Shown: positions 1-12,400 of the stretch, in pieces
How the letters are laid out: every line of letters starts with the position of its first letter
Numbering within the stretch: position 1 is the first letter of the stretch
NCBI RefSeq assembly: GCF_000499845.2
Contig: NC_023759.2
Location: forward strand, 45,850,672-45,914,671
DNA: 64,000 bases
Reading direction: 5' to 3'
From: Phaseolus vulgaris
Lineage: Eukaryota; Streptophyta; Magnoliopsida; Fabales; Fabaceae
Notes under the pieces: model-generated
What the model was told of the DNA's origin: nothing
The model's input: the letters and a program-made list of their open reading frames with translations, nothing else
Databases searched by the model: none
Position numbers and translations under genes: made by a program

Positions 1-109
1 ACGAAATTAAATGATTTCTAGCCCAAAATGCTTCTAATAAATATGACATATATCCATAGACTTTGTTATCTTATAATTTGTGATGTAATAATCTCTATCT
101 GATTTCCAG

Positions 110-1375
110 ATTTTCCTGTCTATCACACTGCATTCGACTCCTATAACTGGATGGCAGAGTATGCAGATCCATTCTTCCACCGCCATGTTGCTGGTTAGAT
201 TTCTCTTTTAACTGCATAATATGGTGTATACATTTCTATTTTTTAGTTAACTGTTAATCCATGTGGCAGTCATAAGATGTAACTTTTCTGTTCTTTGTTG
301 TACTAGTTACCGGAGTTTGGGGGCTTCTAGCCCTTCACTTGGCCGGCGATCCCATTCTTCCTTTCAATTACGTTTCATATGCAAATGAGTTACAGGTGCT
401 CATTTATGTTCACCTCTTCTTTCAACTAACTTCTTGTTAGCTAACATTTTTTCTTGGTAAACATAAAAATATTTTAAAAATTGTTCTTTTTTTTTTACCT
501 AAAACGCGTTGGTTTTTATTTAATAAGAATAGAAGATTATTAATGGGTTGAAGCTAGAGAAATTTTTTTTTTATCAACAAAGAATTAAATGAATTAAAAA
601 ATGAAATACTTTAGGGGTGTCTCAATCTGTATACAAATAATTGATGGAAGTTTTTGTAATAACGCCGAATAGAAAACTTGCACCGTATGTTAGTTGCAGA
701 TCATTCATATATTGATTATGTAATCTTTCCCTGCTTTGGGCAGCTGTACAAAAACATGTTGAGCAACTTCATAGACCAGAAAATTTCCCTGTATCCATTA
801 ACTCTTTCAATTGAAGAATTTGCTTCTGCTGCCAAAGAAGTTGATGGTGAAGTAAAGGTAAAACCAAAATAACTGCAATGGTTTCATTCAATGATACATC
901 TTTTGCAGTAAACACTCCAAATTGTTCTTTATTGCCATGTATTTATGCTTGTCTTTCTTTGTTTTGAACTGCAGAAACTGAGATTGCAAGAAACGGAAGG
1001 TTGTTCTGTAGATATGAAAAGGCGAGCATTGAATGATAGACTAATGCTTGCTGAAAAAGGGTTCTTGGATGCATATGGACTTCAAGGAAGACAGTGGTTC
1101 AAGCATCTGGTGAGTGTATATGTTAATTACTAATATAATATGTCATCATGGTTGTATTTTGTAAATGAAAACCTGACATTTTCTGTTATATACAGGTGTA
1201 TGGACCTTCAAGCGACCATGAAAGGCTCAATTTCTTCCCTGGGATTTCTGATTCTATTACTAGTTCTACGGGTGTAACTGAAAGAGAAAGGCTAGCATCA
1301 ATTCAACATGAGATCTGGAGGGTTGCCAGAGCCATTCACAGAGCTGCTTCTGCACTCAGAGGAGAATTCACTTAA
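110..1375 (+). CDS. Glutamate carboxypeptidase, AMP1/LAMP1 type (3' part)
   Basis: C-terminal part of an M28-family zinc peptidase of the N-acetylated alpha-linked acidic dipeptidase group. In plants, members such as AMP1 are ER-associated type II membrane proteins affecting meristem size and hormone balance. Exons seen: 110-193, 307-395, 744-857, 975-1109 and 1196-1375, all with GT-AG borders and a continuous frame to the TAA. The first exon encodes [14 protein letters not shown]; by family knowledge this His is one of the zinc ligands. Downstream come the helical dimerisation region, with [20 protein letters not shown] and WFKHLVYGP, and the C-terminal [14 protein letters not shown]. The 5' exons, with membrane anchor and most metal ligands, lie left of the window; bases 1-109 read as intron. 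AMP1 and its paralogue LAMP1 cannot be separated from this fragment. Confidence 0.9.
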
Positions 1376-1836
1376 AACCACAAGCTCGATGGATGAAAAC
1401 ATATACGTTTTGAGTGTAAATATTACTAGTGTTTCTTTCAGTTTGTTACACGAGCAGAGTTGTTAGTTGCATTTTGAGGTATATAACTGTATATTAAGTT
1501 TTCAAAGAGGAGATGATGAATGATCTGCACAACATTTTCTCCATTTGTTTAAAGCACCAAAGAATATAGCTACGACTTTAAATGAAAAAGTGTTAAATAA
1601 ATCAAATATTTCAAGAAACTAAATACATGTTTGGTTTTGGTTTAGTATTTGGAGATTAGAGTTTACATTGTTTAACATCTTAAAAACATTGAGAGGAACT
1701 TTACGCGAGTTTGAAGTGGAACCTTCTCTGTGAAGAGGATAAGTATAAAATTTGGCAATTCGGTAGAAAGAACAAAAAATAACTGAAGGAAAAAGCATTA
1801 TATTTAAGTAAAGTTTAAATAAAAGAAGAAAAAGAA
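1376..1836. other. 3' UTR and spacer to tRNA gene
   Basis: Non-coding stretch after the carboxypeptidase stop. The first 150-200 bases are probably its 3' UTR. The rest is AT-rich with no convincing frame, and ends at the 3' side of the tRNA gene on the other strand. Confidence 0.5.
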
Positions 1837-1909
1837 CGCGCCAGGTAGGGGTCGAACCTACGACCTTCTGCTTAGGAAACAGACGCTCTATCCACTGAGC
1901 TACAGGCGC
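1837..1909 (-). tRNA. tRNA-Arg (anticodon CCU)
   Basis: Read on the minus strand this is a 73-base cloverleaf starting GCGCCTGTAGCTCAGTGGAT. The D arm (GCTC...GAGC) is followed by an anticodon stem of CTGTT/AGCAG type with loop centre CCT, giving anticodon CCU for the AGG codon. The T arm is GTAGG-TTCGACC-CCTAC. The acceptor stem is GCGCCTG with CTGGCGC (one internal T-T mismatch) and discriminator G. A- and B-box promoters are internal; no intron is present. A T-rich stretch follows on the minus strand, as expected for RNA polymerase III termination. The gene lies 140 bases upstream of the SKA3-like start codon on the opposite strand. Confidence 0.96.
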
Positions 1910-2049
1910 TTGATGTTAATTAAATATCAAATATATTATAAAACGTAATTATAAAAAGATATCCCGCCTAATTGTTTTTGAAGTGAAAAATTCGAAATGA
2001 CAGGTGCAAAGTGGAAATGGAAACGCAATTGGGAGAGAGGAAGAAGACG

Positions 2050-4568
2050 ATGGCGGAGGATCCGATCTTCAGCTTCTGCAACGGATTGGCTGCTTTCTGC
2101 AACCACCTTCACTCCTCTTCCGATGCCCTCAAGCAATCCATCGATCGCCGACCTATTCCTCTCGGTACTCTTCTCTCTCTTTTTCTAATTCCCGTGTCTG
2201 CTTGCTCAGCAAATTCAATTCAAATTCTTCCATCATCGTAACAGATTCCGCGTCGTCTATCTTCATGCAATGCCTCAATCGCCGCGTATCCACCGCCACC
2301 GCCGACCTGGATATGCTCGATTCCATGTCCTTCGGCACTGTCTCTTTCGAAGAGCTCCTAGGTCATTGCAGCGAACTGTACAAGAAGAACCACTCCGATC
2401 TGCTTCAACTCCAAGAGCGTCTCCAGAGCTTCGGTTACACTCCCGGTACTTCCAAAACAAAATCCCCTAATATAACCTTTTTCTGCTTCATAATTCTCTG
2501 TTCTTGTTAACTTTTATGTTCTTGATTCAGTTCCGGATATTGAGGAGGAGGAGGAGGAGGATGAAGCCGAGGATACGCAACATCAAGATCCGGAAGACAA
2601 ATTGGATAGTCCGTCTTCTTTCTATGGATCACTCTCCGTGGCTGATCATAGCTTCAAAAGTTTCGAAGAAGATGCTCTGTATCCTTTATGCCTCATTTAT
2701 TTTCTTCCACTAAATCTCAAGTTAATACGATTTTCAGCTTCTAAATAGATTTTACATGGAATGAAAATACAGAAGAAAAGGGTTTTATTAGAATGAGATG
2801 AAGTACTGTAATTAGATTGATTTTTGGCTCGGAATCACTTGCGATTGTCTTTTCAATTTTTCATTCATTATTATTTATTTGGTACTTTTATTTCCAGAAA
2901 TTTGTGTCTAAGGCTCTGAACAATGTTAACTATTAATATGATAATGGTTTAGTGTAGTCATTGATCAGTTTATGATAATTGCTTTTTACATCCCTTAATT
3001 CTCTTCAGACTTGATGAATCTTTGAGTTTGAAAAAGTTTGGGCTGTCAGATGCATATCTAGCCACCTTAGCATCTGAAGGTAGTGAATGCCACTTGTCTC
3101 CATAAGCATGCTTGTTCATTTAGGAGGATTCCATTCCCAGCTTTTAATTAGTTGCAAGTTTTTTTGTTTGTTAAGGTTTATCCATTTTTCCCAGTAACAG
3201 TACTGGTCATATTGTTGATTACATGAAAACTAACCTTAGCTTCTCAAATTAATTGTGCGTTGCTAATTCCATTTTTTTACCACTATTTTTTCATCTACGC
3301 TTGCAGGTGATTTAGCATCACATGAACCTGAGAAGTAAGTTCAAAATTATGGATATCATTTAGCTGTTGTGGGATTTTCTGCATTTCTATTGATAGTTCC
3401 TACACGATTCTCATTCCCCAAGCTATGGATGAACAGATTACAAGAATTTAGGCAACAAAATCAACCTGTTGCGCATATAATGGTGGCATCTGAAGGAAGC
3501 AGGGTCTTACCTATCCGTAATTGAATAATTTCCTGTTTCAAGTGGTTTAAGTTTCAGCATATGGAGTTTTTTTATCAGTTTTTTTTACCCCAAATAATTT
3601 TTTGTGTCAGAGAATGATAATTTAAAGTCAGCTGAAGTTCCGAGTCCCAGGTTACAGATATTGAAGAGCGAATTTGAATGTCTTCCTGCTTACATGAAGG
3701 GTCTAGCGTCATGGGAGGTGAGGTATTTTATGCGGTGCTTTTGAGATAACTGCAAAAATTATTGTTGTAATGGATTATCATTAGAACATTTTTTAAAATA
3801 AATTTGTTGTTTAAAATAATTAATTTTACTTGGATAAAAAATATTGTTTACATATTAAAAAGTAAAAAAATGTATGTTTAAAACTTGGAAAAAAGTTGTT
3901 GGAAAATAATCATGACATACAAATATTCATATTCATAAAATTAGCTTATTTTTTTCAAGGAAAAAACAACTTACTTACAAATGTTAGTTATTGTTTTAAA
4001 CATATAACTGAAATTAGTCATGTTGAAGTTCCAAGACATCAAGTATCTTGGCATATTTCTTGGTGCTTTTCTGATGAGAACAAGATGCTACTTTATTTTA
4101 CTGTATCATATAGTTTTAATTTTTTAAGCATATACGGCTTTTAGATTCTAGACATTGTGACAAAATACTAAGGTCTAAGGTTTGATTCAGTTATGTACCT
4201 AACCTATGCTACTAGGATCTACTTGGAGCTGTTGACAAGATTAATTCAAGCCTAAGCAAGAAGACCAATGGATGTAGCTACTTCCACCAAGATGAAATTC
4301 CCTCATTTGAATTAGGTAGTCTTACTGTATCATCCATGCTCTTATATTTTTCTGATTCGACAAATGGAAAACAGCAATTTTTGTTGCTTGTGATTTATTC
4401 TCGTGCAAGATCTCTCTCTGTCATCTTTTAATCAAACGTATGACCTCAAATGTGCTGCTATCTGTTTATTCAGGGCCTAAAACAAGATCATATTTGCTAC
4501 TTTTCGTGCGCATGAACCGATTGGTTGTTGAGACTATTGATGGTATACTATCGTACAGAGTATTGTAG
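2050..4568 (+). CDS. SKA3: Spindle and kinetochore-associated protein 3-like (SKA3)
   Basis: Likely SKA complex subunit, which in animals couples kinetochores to depolymerising microtubules. Exons: 2050-2164, 2245-2445, 2531-2678, 3009-3079, 3307-3334, about 3437-3516, 3611-3717, 4216-4315 and 4474-4568. The N-terminus MAEDPIFSFCNGL resembles the animal SKA3 start (DPI, SFC, spaced Leu). KKNHSDLLQLQERLQSFGYT matches the second conserved helix ending in GY(S/T)P. FGLSDAYLATL matches the FG(I/L)S motif. A plant-type C-terminal block (YMKGLASWEDLL, then RMNRLVVETIDGILSYRVL) follows. Exon 3 has six consecutive Glu in an acidic linker. Two upstream in-frame ATGs exist; 2050 was chosen because it opens the conserved N-terminus. 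The exon 5-6 junction is uncertain: the acceptor that keeps frame (at 3436) is not the strongest looking. Orthology is from motif memory, not alignment. Confidence 0.68.
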
Positions 4569-5504
4569 ATACGAGATCCAATGGAGAACTGTTTTTCATA
4601 TCCTAATTCACCTTTTCGTTGTCATTCATATTGCAAGAAGCACGGAACCGAAATTCGAACACAGCAAATAACTGCATATATAGTTAGCAATTGTTCTTAG
4701 TGTTAGGCATCCTGTACTTTCATAATTCTTTCTATGTTCCATCCTCTTGTATTTGATTTGAGGCTATGACATCTGTGCTACAACCCACATGCTTGGACAA
4801 ACTATAAAATTACATGTACTCTAATTTATAATATATTTCATGGGAGGAATTTTTATTTTACTACTTCAACATTATTTACAGCAATTTTTTTATACTTGTA
4901 TTTCAGTTTTCACGTGACACAATGTTTTTTATTATTAAAATTAATAAAAAATTAATTTTGATTATCTAACACTATTTAAATTGTGATATAAAGGTATTTA
5001 TTTCTATAAACTCTATCTTTTAAAATAAATTGAAAATTAATTTTGAAAAATTGATTAAAAGGGATAATTGGTAAAGAAGTTTAAATCCTAAAATAGTTGA
5101 TTCTGGATTATAATATAAATAAAGAGGTAAGTTAACCCCTTAATTGGAAATTCTTATTTACAAATAAAACATAGATACTCATGATCAATACCTTAGGGTG
5201 ATTGAGTATTTTTATATAATAACTACTAATCATCATGCAAGATTTTAATGTGAAAAATGGGGTAAGCAAAAAAGTTTTCAGTATATACATTAGAGGCACC
5301 ATAGTTTGTAAGGAGATAGATAGAACATAGATAATCTAGTACTAGTGTATCTACCAACAGGGTTTATGAGAAAATGTTTCACAAAAATATCTTTAGAATG
5401 AAGATTGGTTTCAAAAGCCACCTAAAGAATCTAAGTTTGAGGGAATATTTGAGGGTTTTACTAGGAACCTAAAGTCCCTAATTATTGTTAATCCCACACT
5501 TTGT
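4569..5504. other. Convergent spacer between SKA3-like and MATH genes
   Basis: AT-rich non-coding DNA between two genes that face each other. It must hold both 3' UTRs. I see no tRNA, no long frame and no repeat with recognisable ends. Confidence 0.5.
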
Positions 5505-7014
5505 CTAAAACATAGCATAACCTAATACAGCATTAAAATCCAACTCTATGAAACCTTTTTTGGCCTCAACCAAGGCCCTCCTTGTTACCTCAAACTCAGC
5601 TTCTGCAGCTTCCAATTCTCCCCTCAGCTTCTTCATTTTGATCTCCAAAGCAACCACACTGTCTTTCAGTTTGTTCACCTCTTCTGTTTTTTCCAAATGA
5701 GCTTTCATACCCAATGCAGATTCAACATAAGGCTCCAACCAAGACAACTGAAATCCAGAATGTTTAACAAGTTCCTCCCATAAACCATGAAGGCGATTGC
5801 ATGCATCTTCATTCATATCCTTCGCTTTACTTGTCTTGAGTAAATGTAGAACCTGACCTAATGATGTGAATGCCCATAGTTTGAACCATCTAGAACTTTT
5901 CCTCTGGCTCCTTATCAGGGAAGGATGCCATATGCATGCCTCTTCCAACAGTGGAACAAAAGCTGCTTCTTCTTTCCCTAAACTCCCCAAATCTAGAAGG
6001 TCTTTTAGTGTCAAATCTAAACTTTGAACTTCCCCTTCTGTTTGACTAGACCCACAGGGGCTCCAACTATGTGTCTCACTCTCATCTGATGTTTCTGTTT
6101 CTGTTTCTTTATCATCTTCCTTCTGTGTGGATTCTGAATTTCTTCTTGCTTGATCACCCGACATAGCGTAGCTAATTGGAGTGACTGCGTTCAAATTGTT
6201 AGCTTCAACAGTACTAAGATCAGAGACACAGAGACGAGCTTCAATGATGCATGTGTCATTCACAAGATAGCCTTGCTTTGAGTCATGGAAGACACTTAGG
6301 TTCACGAAAAATGAACCCCAGCTACGATATCCACCATTGAACTTCTGCCGAGTCTCTGAAAATATCACTACAATTGGTTCAGGACAAACTAACAAAAGCT
6401 GAACACAGAACATCTAAATGTGTCCTATGTTTGACTAAACAGCTTCCTCGAAGTTTGGAACTTAAAAATGCTCAAAGTGGTAATGATTAATGTTAATTTC
6501 TACCACGAAACCATCACTACCATGTGTATCAACAGCATCATTGCAAGATAAAATCAAGTAACAATTACCCTTTACAACTGACTTATCGCCATCCAATTGA
6601 TTAAGCAGAGACAACTTAAAATATGCATCTCTGCTCCATCCGTAAGGTGGTAAAGAATCCGCAACCATCAAATATAACGAGAAATGATCAACATTTTTCA
6701 TTAATGGATACAAACGAATACGCCTGAAAGGTAATTAAGAGGAATAACATAGTTAATAATGAAAACTAAAAACTAAAATTAAGTTCAAAGCAAGAAAGAG
6801 TAATCTTAACATAATTGCATCTTTATTAAGCTTAGAGCCATCTAAAAGTAAATAGCACAGAACTTGAGGCTTCAAAATCCATTTGACAGTACCATTTATA
6901 ACCTTGAATTCGGAAGGCCTTGGATTGTAGTTTCTTCCTGTTCTGTTTTGAGAAGTTTTCAATCTTCCACGTGAATGTCTCAAAATCAATACCAGTTCCC
7001 TTCTGTTTGTCCAT
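5505..7014 (-). CDS. MATH domain and coiled-coil protein
   Basis: Three exons on the minus strand (7014-6893, 6723-6569, 6355-5505) give 375 residues with exact GT-AG joins. Residues 1-125 form a MATH/TRAF-like beta domain: FTWKIENFSK, GYKW joined to RIRLYP, HFSLYLMVADS, YGWSRDAYFKLSLLNQ, FNGGYRSWGS and GYLVNDTCIIEA. This is the plant family that contains the At3g58200-58400 cluster. The middle is an acidic Glu/Ser/Thr-rich linker, then a helical region (WHPSLIRSQRKSSRWFKLWA). A C-terminal coiled coil (KLKDSVVALEIKMKKLRGEL) ends in a short hydrophobic tail. MATH domains bind peptides in partner proteins; the specific partner here is unknown. An in-frame ATG lies six codons upstream (7032), but the start at 7014 fits the family better. 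Confidence 0.9.
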
Positions 7015-7032
7015 TCTAGTGGCTAGCGACAT

Positions 7033-9477
7033 CTAAGCTGCCATTACAAAAAGATAAACACACAAAGTGGTGAAAACTGTTGAAGTGAAGATGGAAAACA
7101 ATAAAAGGGTTGACTTGACAAGCACCAAAAGCACAGAGAGAAGAAGTGTGCAGAGAAGTGAAAGTCTTAAACCATTGAAATTTGAAGTGGAATGTAAACT
7201 CTGACACTGCAGAAAAATATTTTATGACCAAAACTGGTTCTGATGGGTTATGCATATGAGAAAAGGGAATAACCCAAAGGAGAAAAAAGGGAGAAGAAGT
7301 AAGAATGGAATCATGTATGTGAAGTCAAGTCAACCCTTTTGTCTTCAAAAGAAAATTTCAGAGACATATAAATAATAGTTTGAAAAGACCATTGCCAATA
7401 ATATACTCAAATGAGCACCGAGTGAAATTTCTTACTCCACAAGAAAAAAAACAGCACAAATAATATATTGAATAACAACAGCAACAAAATATATATATAT
7501 ATATATATATATGCAACTCATTTAAACATTCAACAGGATATATAATAATTTCATTCAATTTATCAATCATACATTTTTACTCTTTTTGATCCTTTTTAAA
7601 ATTAAAGTAGGACAATGAGTTGAAAAAAAAAATTTAGATGATAATTTATTTCATGATGAATTTAATTTCAGCCATGCATGCACCTTTAAATTTCTTTATA
7701 ATTTATATTTCGTGCATTTTATTTGCAAATTTAAATTGTATATTTTAAGTTAAATTTCAAAAAGGTTTTTTAGTTTTTTAAAAAAATACTGTGTATCGGT
7801 TTAAAACTCAATATTTTCTGAATTTGAGTCTTTTTATTGAAATATCTCATTAGTCTTTTAGTGATGAAACTGATGTCTCACCTAAAATTAGATTTTCTTC
7901 ATGAGTCAACTTCTCTACTAAATTTATTGTCTGGTATAGAATATTGAGTGGCAAATTTATTTGATTGATAGTAGTTTTCATTTTTTAAAACATCCTGAAA
8001 TTGCAACCTATAATAAGACTCTGAAATTTCAGTCAACGGTGCAAGATGCAGAATGTCAATCAACCAAATTGACTAATTACAGTTATGTCCTTAGTTTAGA
8101 ATCAGCTAAAGTTTTAAACAAAATTATAAAATAAAATAAAATGTTAGTTTTAACAAATTAAAGCTAATTTATATAGTTCAACTTTTCTCTAAAAGTTAAA
8201 TTGCTCAAAACTATTATGGACACATTCGATCTTAATTTTCAATATATCTTACATCATTCCCTATAAAAGTCATATATTGTTAATTTTTTATCAATGTTTG
8301 AATTGAGAGATAATATTGGAAAAGTGAAAGAAAGAAGGAAAACAAAAATGAAAGTGAGATTGTTGATTAAAGCAAAGATAACAAGGAAAGTTTTTGAGAA
8401 ATTTGATAGATATAATAAATATATAAAAAATAATAAAGTTATTTTTATTATTATAAATTAATTTTAATTAATAATAAAAATTAGAAATTTATTATTAGTT
8501 AATAATTTAAATTTTATTGCTATTATTACTATTGTTTAAGTTTATTTAAATTTTTATTATTATTGTTTATTACTCATGCTTTTATTTTATAATTATCGTA
8601 CAATTACTATTACTTTATAAATTTATTATTAGAATTTTAAATTTTTTTACTTTATTAATATTTTATTATTTTATTAAATTTATTATTATTTTAACAGTAA
8701 TTATTTTATTTTTATTATGTTATATTATATAATTAATTATATTTATTTCATTATAATATAAATATAAATAAATTAATAATAAGAATTAATTATATAAAAA
8801 ATAATGATTATATTTGTAAATATAATAAAAATTTATTATATATTCTATTGCGTTTACCTAATAAATTATGTATATACATAATTAATCATATAGAAAATAT
8901 TTTATCATATTTATGTATATGATCTATTAATAGATTTTAAAAAAAAAATCACAACTATATGAAAAAGAACGTTACAAAATTTTTGTCTCACGGACCCTAA
9001 ATATCGATTGTGATTAACTAGATAAAAAAGAATTATTGAAACTAAGTTCTTAGCTAGCATAACAAACATTTTTTTTTTCCATAAATTAAACCATTGTCGT
9101 CAGGTCTTGTTTTTTTAATCCATGATCAAATTAATTAAGTTGTTTTTTAATAATTTAGAAACGGATACAAGTTTTACGGGCTCACCCACTAGCATTAGAA
9201 GCATTATCTGTGTATAAACATGTTCAAGAAAAAATTAAAAGGGGAAAAAAAAATCAAAGCACAACAAAATGTTTAAAATTTCTTCAACTAAACATCATAT
9301 TCCTTGATATTGCTTGTATAATTTACATATGTTCAATTCGGCTAATTGGAGTTAGCATGGCTATGAGGTGTCGACCAACTGTTAGTGGTACGTAGGTTCC
9401 AAAGATTAAACAGACAATGATTGAACAAAGTGCAGTGACAGGTAAGTCTCTACGACAATCCAACAGAAGCTTTCTTT
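7033..9477. other. AT-rich spacer, MATH promoter side and RBL15 3' flank
   Basis: Holds the upstream region of the MATH gene and the 3' flank of the RBL15-type gene. A perfect (TA)n microsatellite lies at about 7489-7511. From about 8390 to 8990 the DNA is almost pure A/T (mainly TTATTA/TAATAA runs). I see no coding gene or intact mobile element. Confidence 0.6.
8391..8990. repeat. Extreme AT-rich low-complexity tract
   Basis: About 600 bases made mostly of short A and T runs with only scattered G or C. No period stands out, so it is not a clean satellite. It could be a decayed element, a matrix-attachment-like stretch, or drifted spacer; sequence alone does not decide. Confidence 0.7.
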
Positions 9478-12400
9478 TTAACTCTGCAAAAGAGCCCAAG
9501 AATTTTAAAAGAGAAGAAAAAAACAAATAAATAAACATGTAAATGTAAAGAATTATAGATACTAAAAAAATGAAGAACTAGGACCTGCTGGCTCATGAGT
9601 ATTTCCACTGCAACATTGAGATTACCATCAGCAGCTGCAAGCGCCACTTCCACTTGCGTCTGAAACAGCCCAACACAATTGCATTAAAAATATAGAACTA
9701 AGCCGTAGGCTTTAATCTACGTTTGATGCACAAGCATCGGAAAGATATCTCACTAAATCTGAGAAAACAATTTGACTTGGAGATCTTTTATTTCAGATAT
9801 CACTTATCAAACAAACTTTGATCTCTTCAGCCAAATTTAACACACATACATTTACTCCTACAGTAATCAAGTTAAAAATTATAAAATTATAAAATTATAT
9901 GGATCCCCATTGCGAGACCTAAGAGACAGTAGAGAAGGACCCATAAGGAGATCAAACAACAATAACTTTAAACACGGAATCTCTTTCAGTGAGAAAAACG
10001 TTCTCAGAAGTGCAAGCATAATATGCTAGAAGCCAATAACAAACTGGAAAGTTGTAAAAGTTTCAAGCCATTTTCTAACCATAGAAAAGATAAGGAAGCT
10101 GAGTTTTACCCTATCAAATCCCATTGATGCAAGTTTAGTAATCCCTTCTTCCGAAACAACTGCACCCTGCATTTAAAGGGGAAAAAATAGCAAATATTAA
10201 CCATGCAAATTAACTAAAAGAAAACATGAGAGTTTCAACCATGGTAGTATCTAGAGGGACCTGATGAGGTGGAACACCAGTCGCTGTAGCTACACTATCA
10301 GCTGAATGCCTAAATTGAATTAGAAAATTAAGTAAAATCATTAATACAGAAATACAAACTTCTGAATAATATAATTGTAATCCTATTGAAATATAGCAAT
10401 TTGACTTGAATAATCAATGCATGACATCTACTGAACTTTGGAATTAATGGTTATACTTTCCACATTCTCATTATGTCCTTTTTATGTTGTTTTCCAAGTT
10501 TTAAGGAGTCGGTTAGGAAGTTTTAGGTGCTTTGTTATCCCTGTTCATGGCTTATTTGTAGCACCATGTTGTTAGTGGGCAGTTATTCTTTAAGTTTTAT
10601 AAGTTGTAATGTTTCTGGTTTTTAAATAAAACAGTTTTTCATCTTTCACCTTTAATATATGTTCCTATCCTCTGTTAAGCAAGTTCTGCTTTTCCTTGCT
10701 CTTGAAAAATTCCAACAATTGGTATCTAGAGCTCTTTTCTTACAGGACCTATAGAAGGAATTCTGAAAAAAGTTTTTCCCGAACAGCTCTTCCAGTTTTC
10801 AATGGGGAAAACTATGATCTTTGGGCTGTCAAAATGGAGGCTTACCTAGAAGCATTGTATCTTTGGGAAGCTGCAGAAGAGGATTATGAAGTCCTTCTGC
10901 TGCCGGACAATCCCACCATGGCCCAGATCAAGAATCGTAAGGAGAAAAAAACCCAAAAAGCAAAGGCAAAGTCATACTTTTTTGCTGGTGTCTCTACAAA
11001 TATCTTTACCAGGATCATGACTCTCAAATCGGCAAAAGCAATTTGGGATTATCTAAAGATGAAATATGCTGGAGATGAAAGACTTTGAAGCATACAGGTA
11101 CTTAACTTAATAAGGGAATTTGAGCTTCAAAGAATGAAAGAGTCTAACACAATCAAGGAATACTCAGACAAATTGTTAGGTATTGCCAACAAGATTAAGT
11201 TATTAGCCAGTGATTTTGCAAATTCCAGAATTGTTGAGAAAGGGTGGAAAGAAGGATCATTCAGCCGGCAGTCAGGGCAGTGCAAATAGTTACAAGCAAA
11301 AGGGTGGAAAGATAAGTTACCCACCTTGTCAGCATTGTGGCAAAATGGATCATCTTCATTAAGATGTTGGAAGGAAGAGACCTGGTGCTAAATGCATCAA
11401 GTGCAATCAAATGGGCCATGAAGCAGTCATATGCATGAGCAAAAATCAGCAGCAAGAGGAAGAAGCTAACGCTGTTGATCAGGAGGAGGAGGATCAACTA
11501 TTTGTGATCACATGTTTTGCAAGCAGCAAAGAGAGTGAGAGTTGGCAGATTAAGTGGTTGCACAAATCATACTACCAATGGCAAGGAACTTTTCAAAGAT
11601 TTAAAGCCAACCAACATCGCAGAAGTCAGAATAGGCAATGGTGATTATATCTCAGTCAAAGGAAAGGAGACTGTTGCAACTTGCAATAGTAAGTTGCTCA
11701 AGTACACAAAGTTTACTTCAGATGTCCTTTTTGTACCCGAAATTCAACAAAATTTGTTGAGTGTTGGCCAATTGATTGAAAGAGGCTTCACAGTTGCTTT
11801 TGAAGACAATTTTGCTTGATTAGAGATGCAGCTAGTCAGAGATGCTTCAAAGGGAAAAGTGTTGCTCTAAATCCATTGGAGGAAGAGCAGGCTGCTTTTC
11901 TAATCAAGGAAAACATAACAGAATTACAAGAGGCTCGGGCTTTATCACCACCAATGGCTGCTATAAAGGAAGTCCAAGAAGAAAATGCAAGGCTTGTTTA
12001 TTTGGAAAGCAAAAAAGGAAGTCATTTCCGAAGTCAGCAAAAAGAGCCACTTGTAAGCTGCCGTTAGTCCACACCGTTATATCTGGACCTCAAAAAACTC
12101 CTTCATTAGTAGGCAATCAATATTATGTTGCCTTTATTGATGATTTCACAAGAATGTGTTGGATTTTCTTCTTAGAATTCAAGTCAAAAGTAGCTGGAGT
12201 TTTCTGGAAGTTCAAAAAATTAGTAGAGAATCAAAGTGGCAAGCAAATTCAGATTCTAAGATCTAATCATGGCAAAAAGAACACCTCAGAAAACATCAAT
12301 TGATTTTATGAGGAATCTGGCATTGAGCATCAGTTAACCACATCCTATACTCCACAACAGAATGGGGTGAGTGAAAGGAGGAACAAATACATCTTAAAGA

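Noticed and set aside
1936..2338. Minus-strand frames opposite the SKA3-like exon 1-2
   Set aside because: They are not continuous with any conserved motif, while the plus strand splices into a sensible protein.
10480..10484. Possible target duplication for the intronic copia (TTTTA against TTTTT at 14761)
   Set aside because: The left LTR edge is not fixed and the match is imperfect in a T-rich context.
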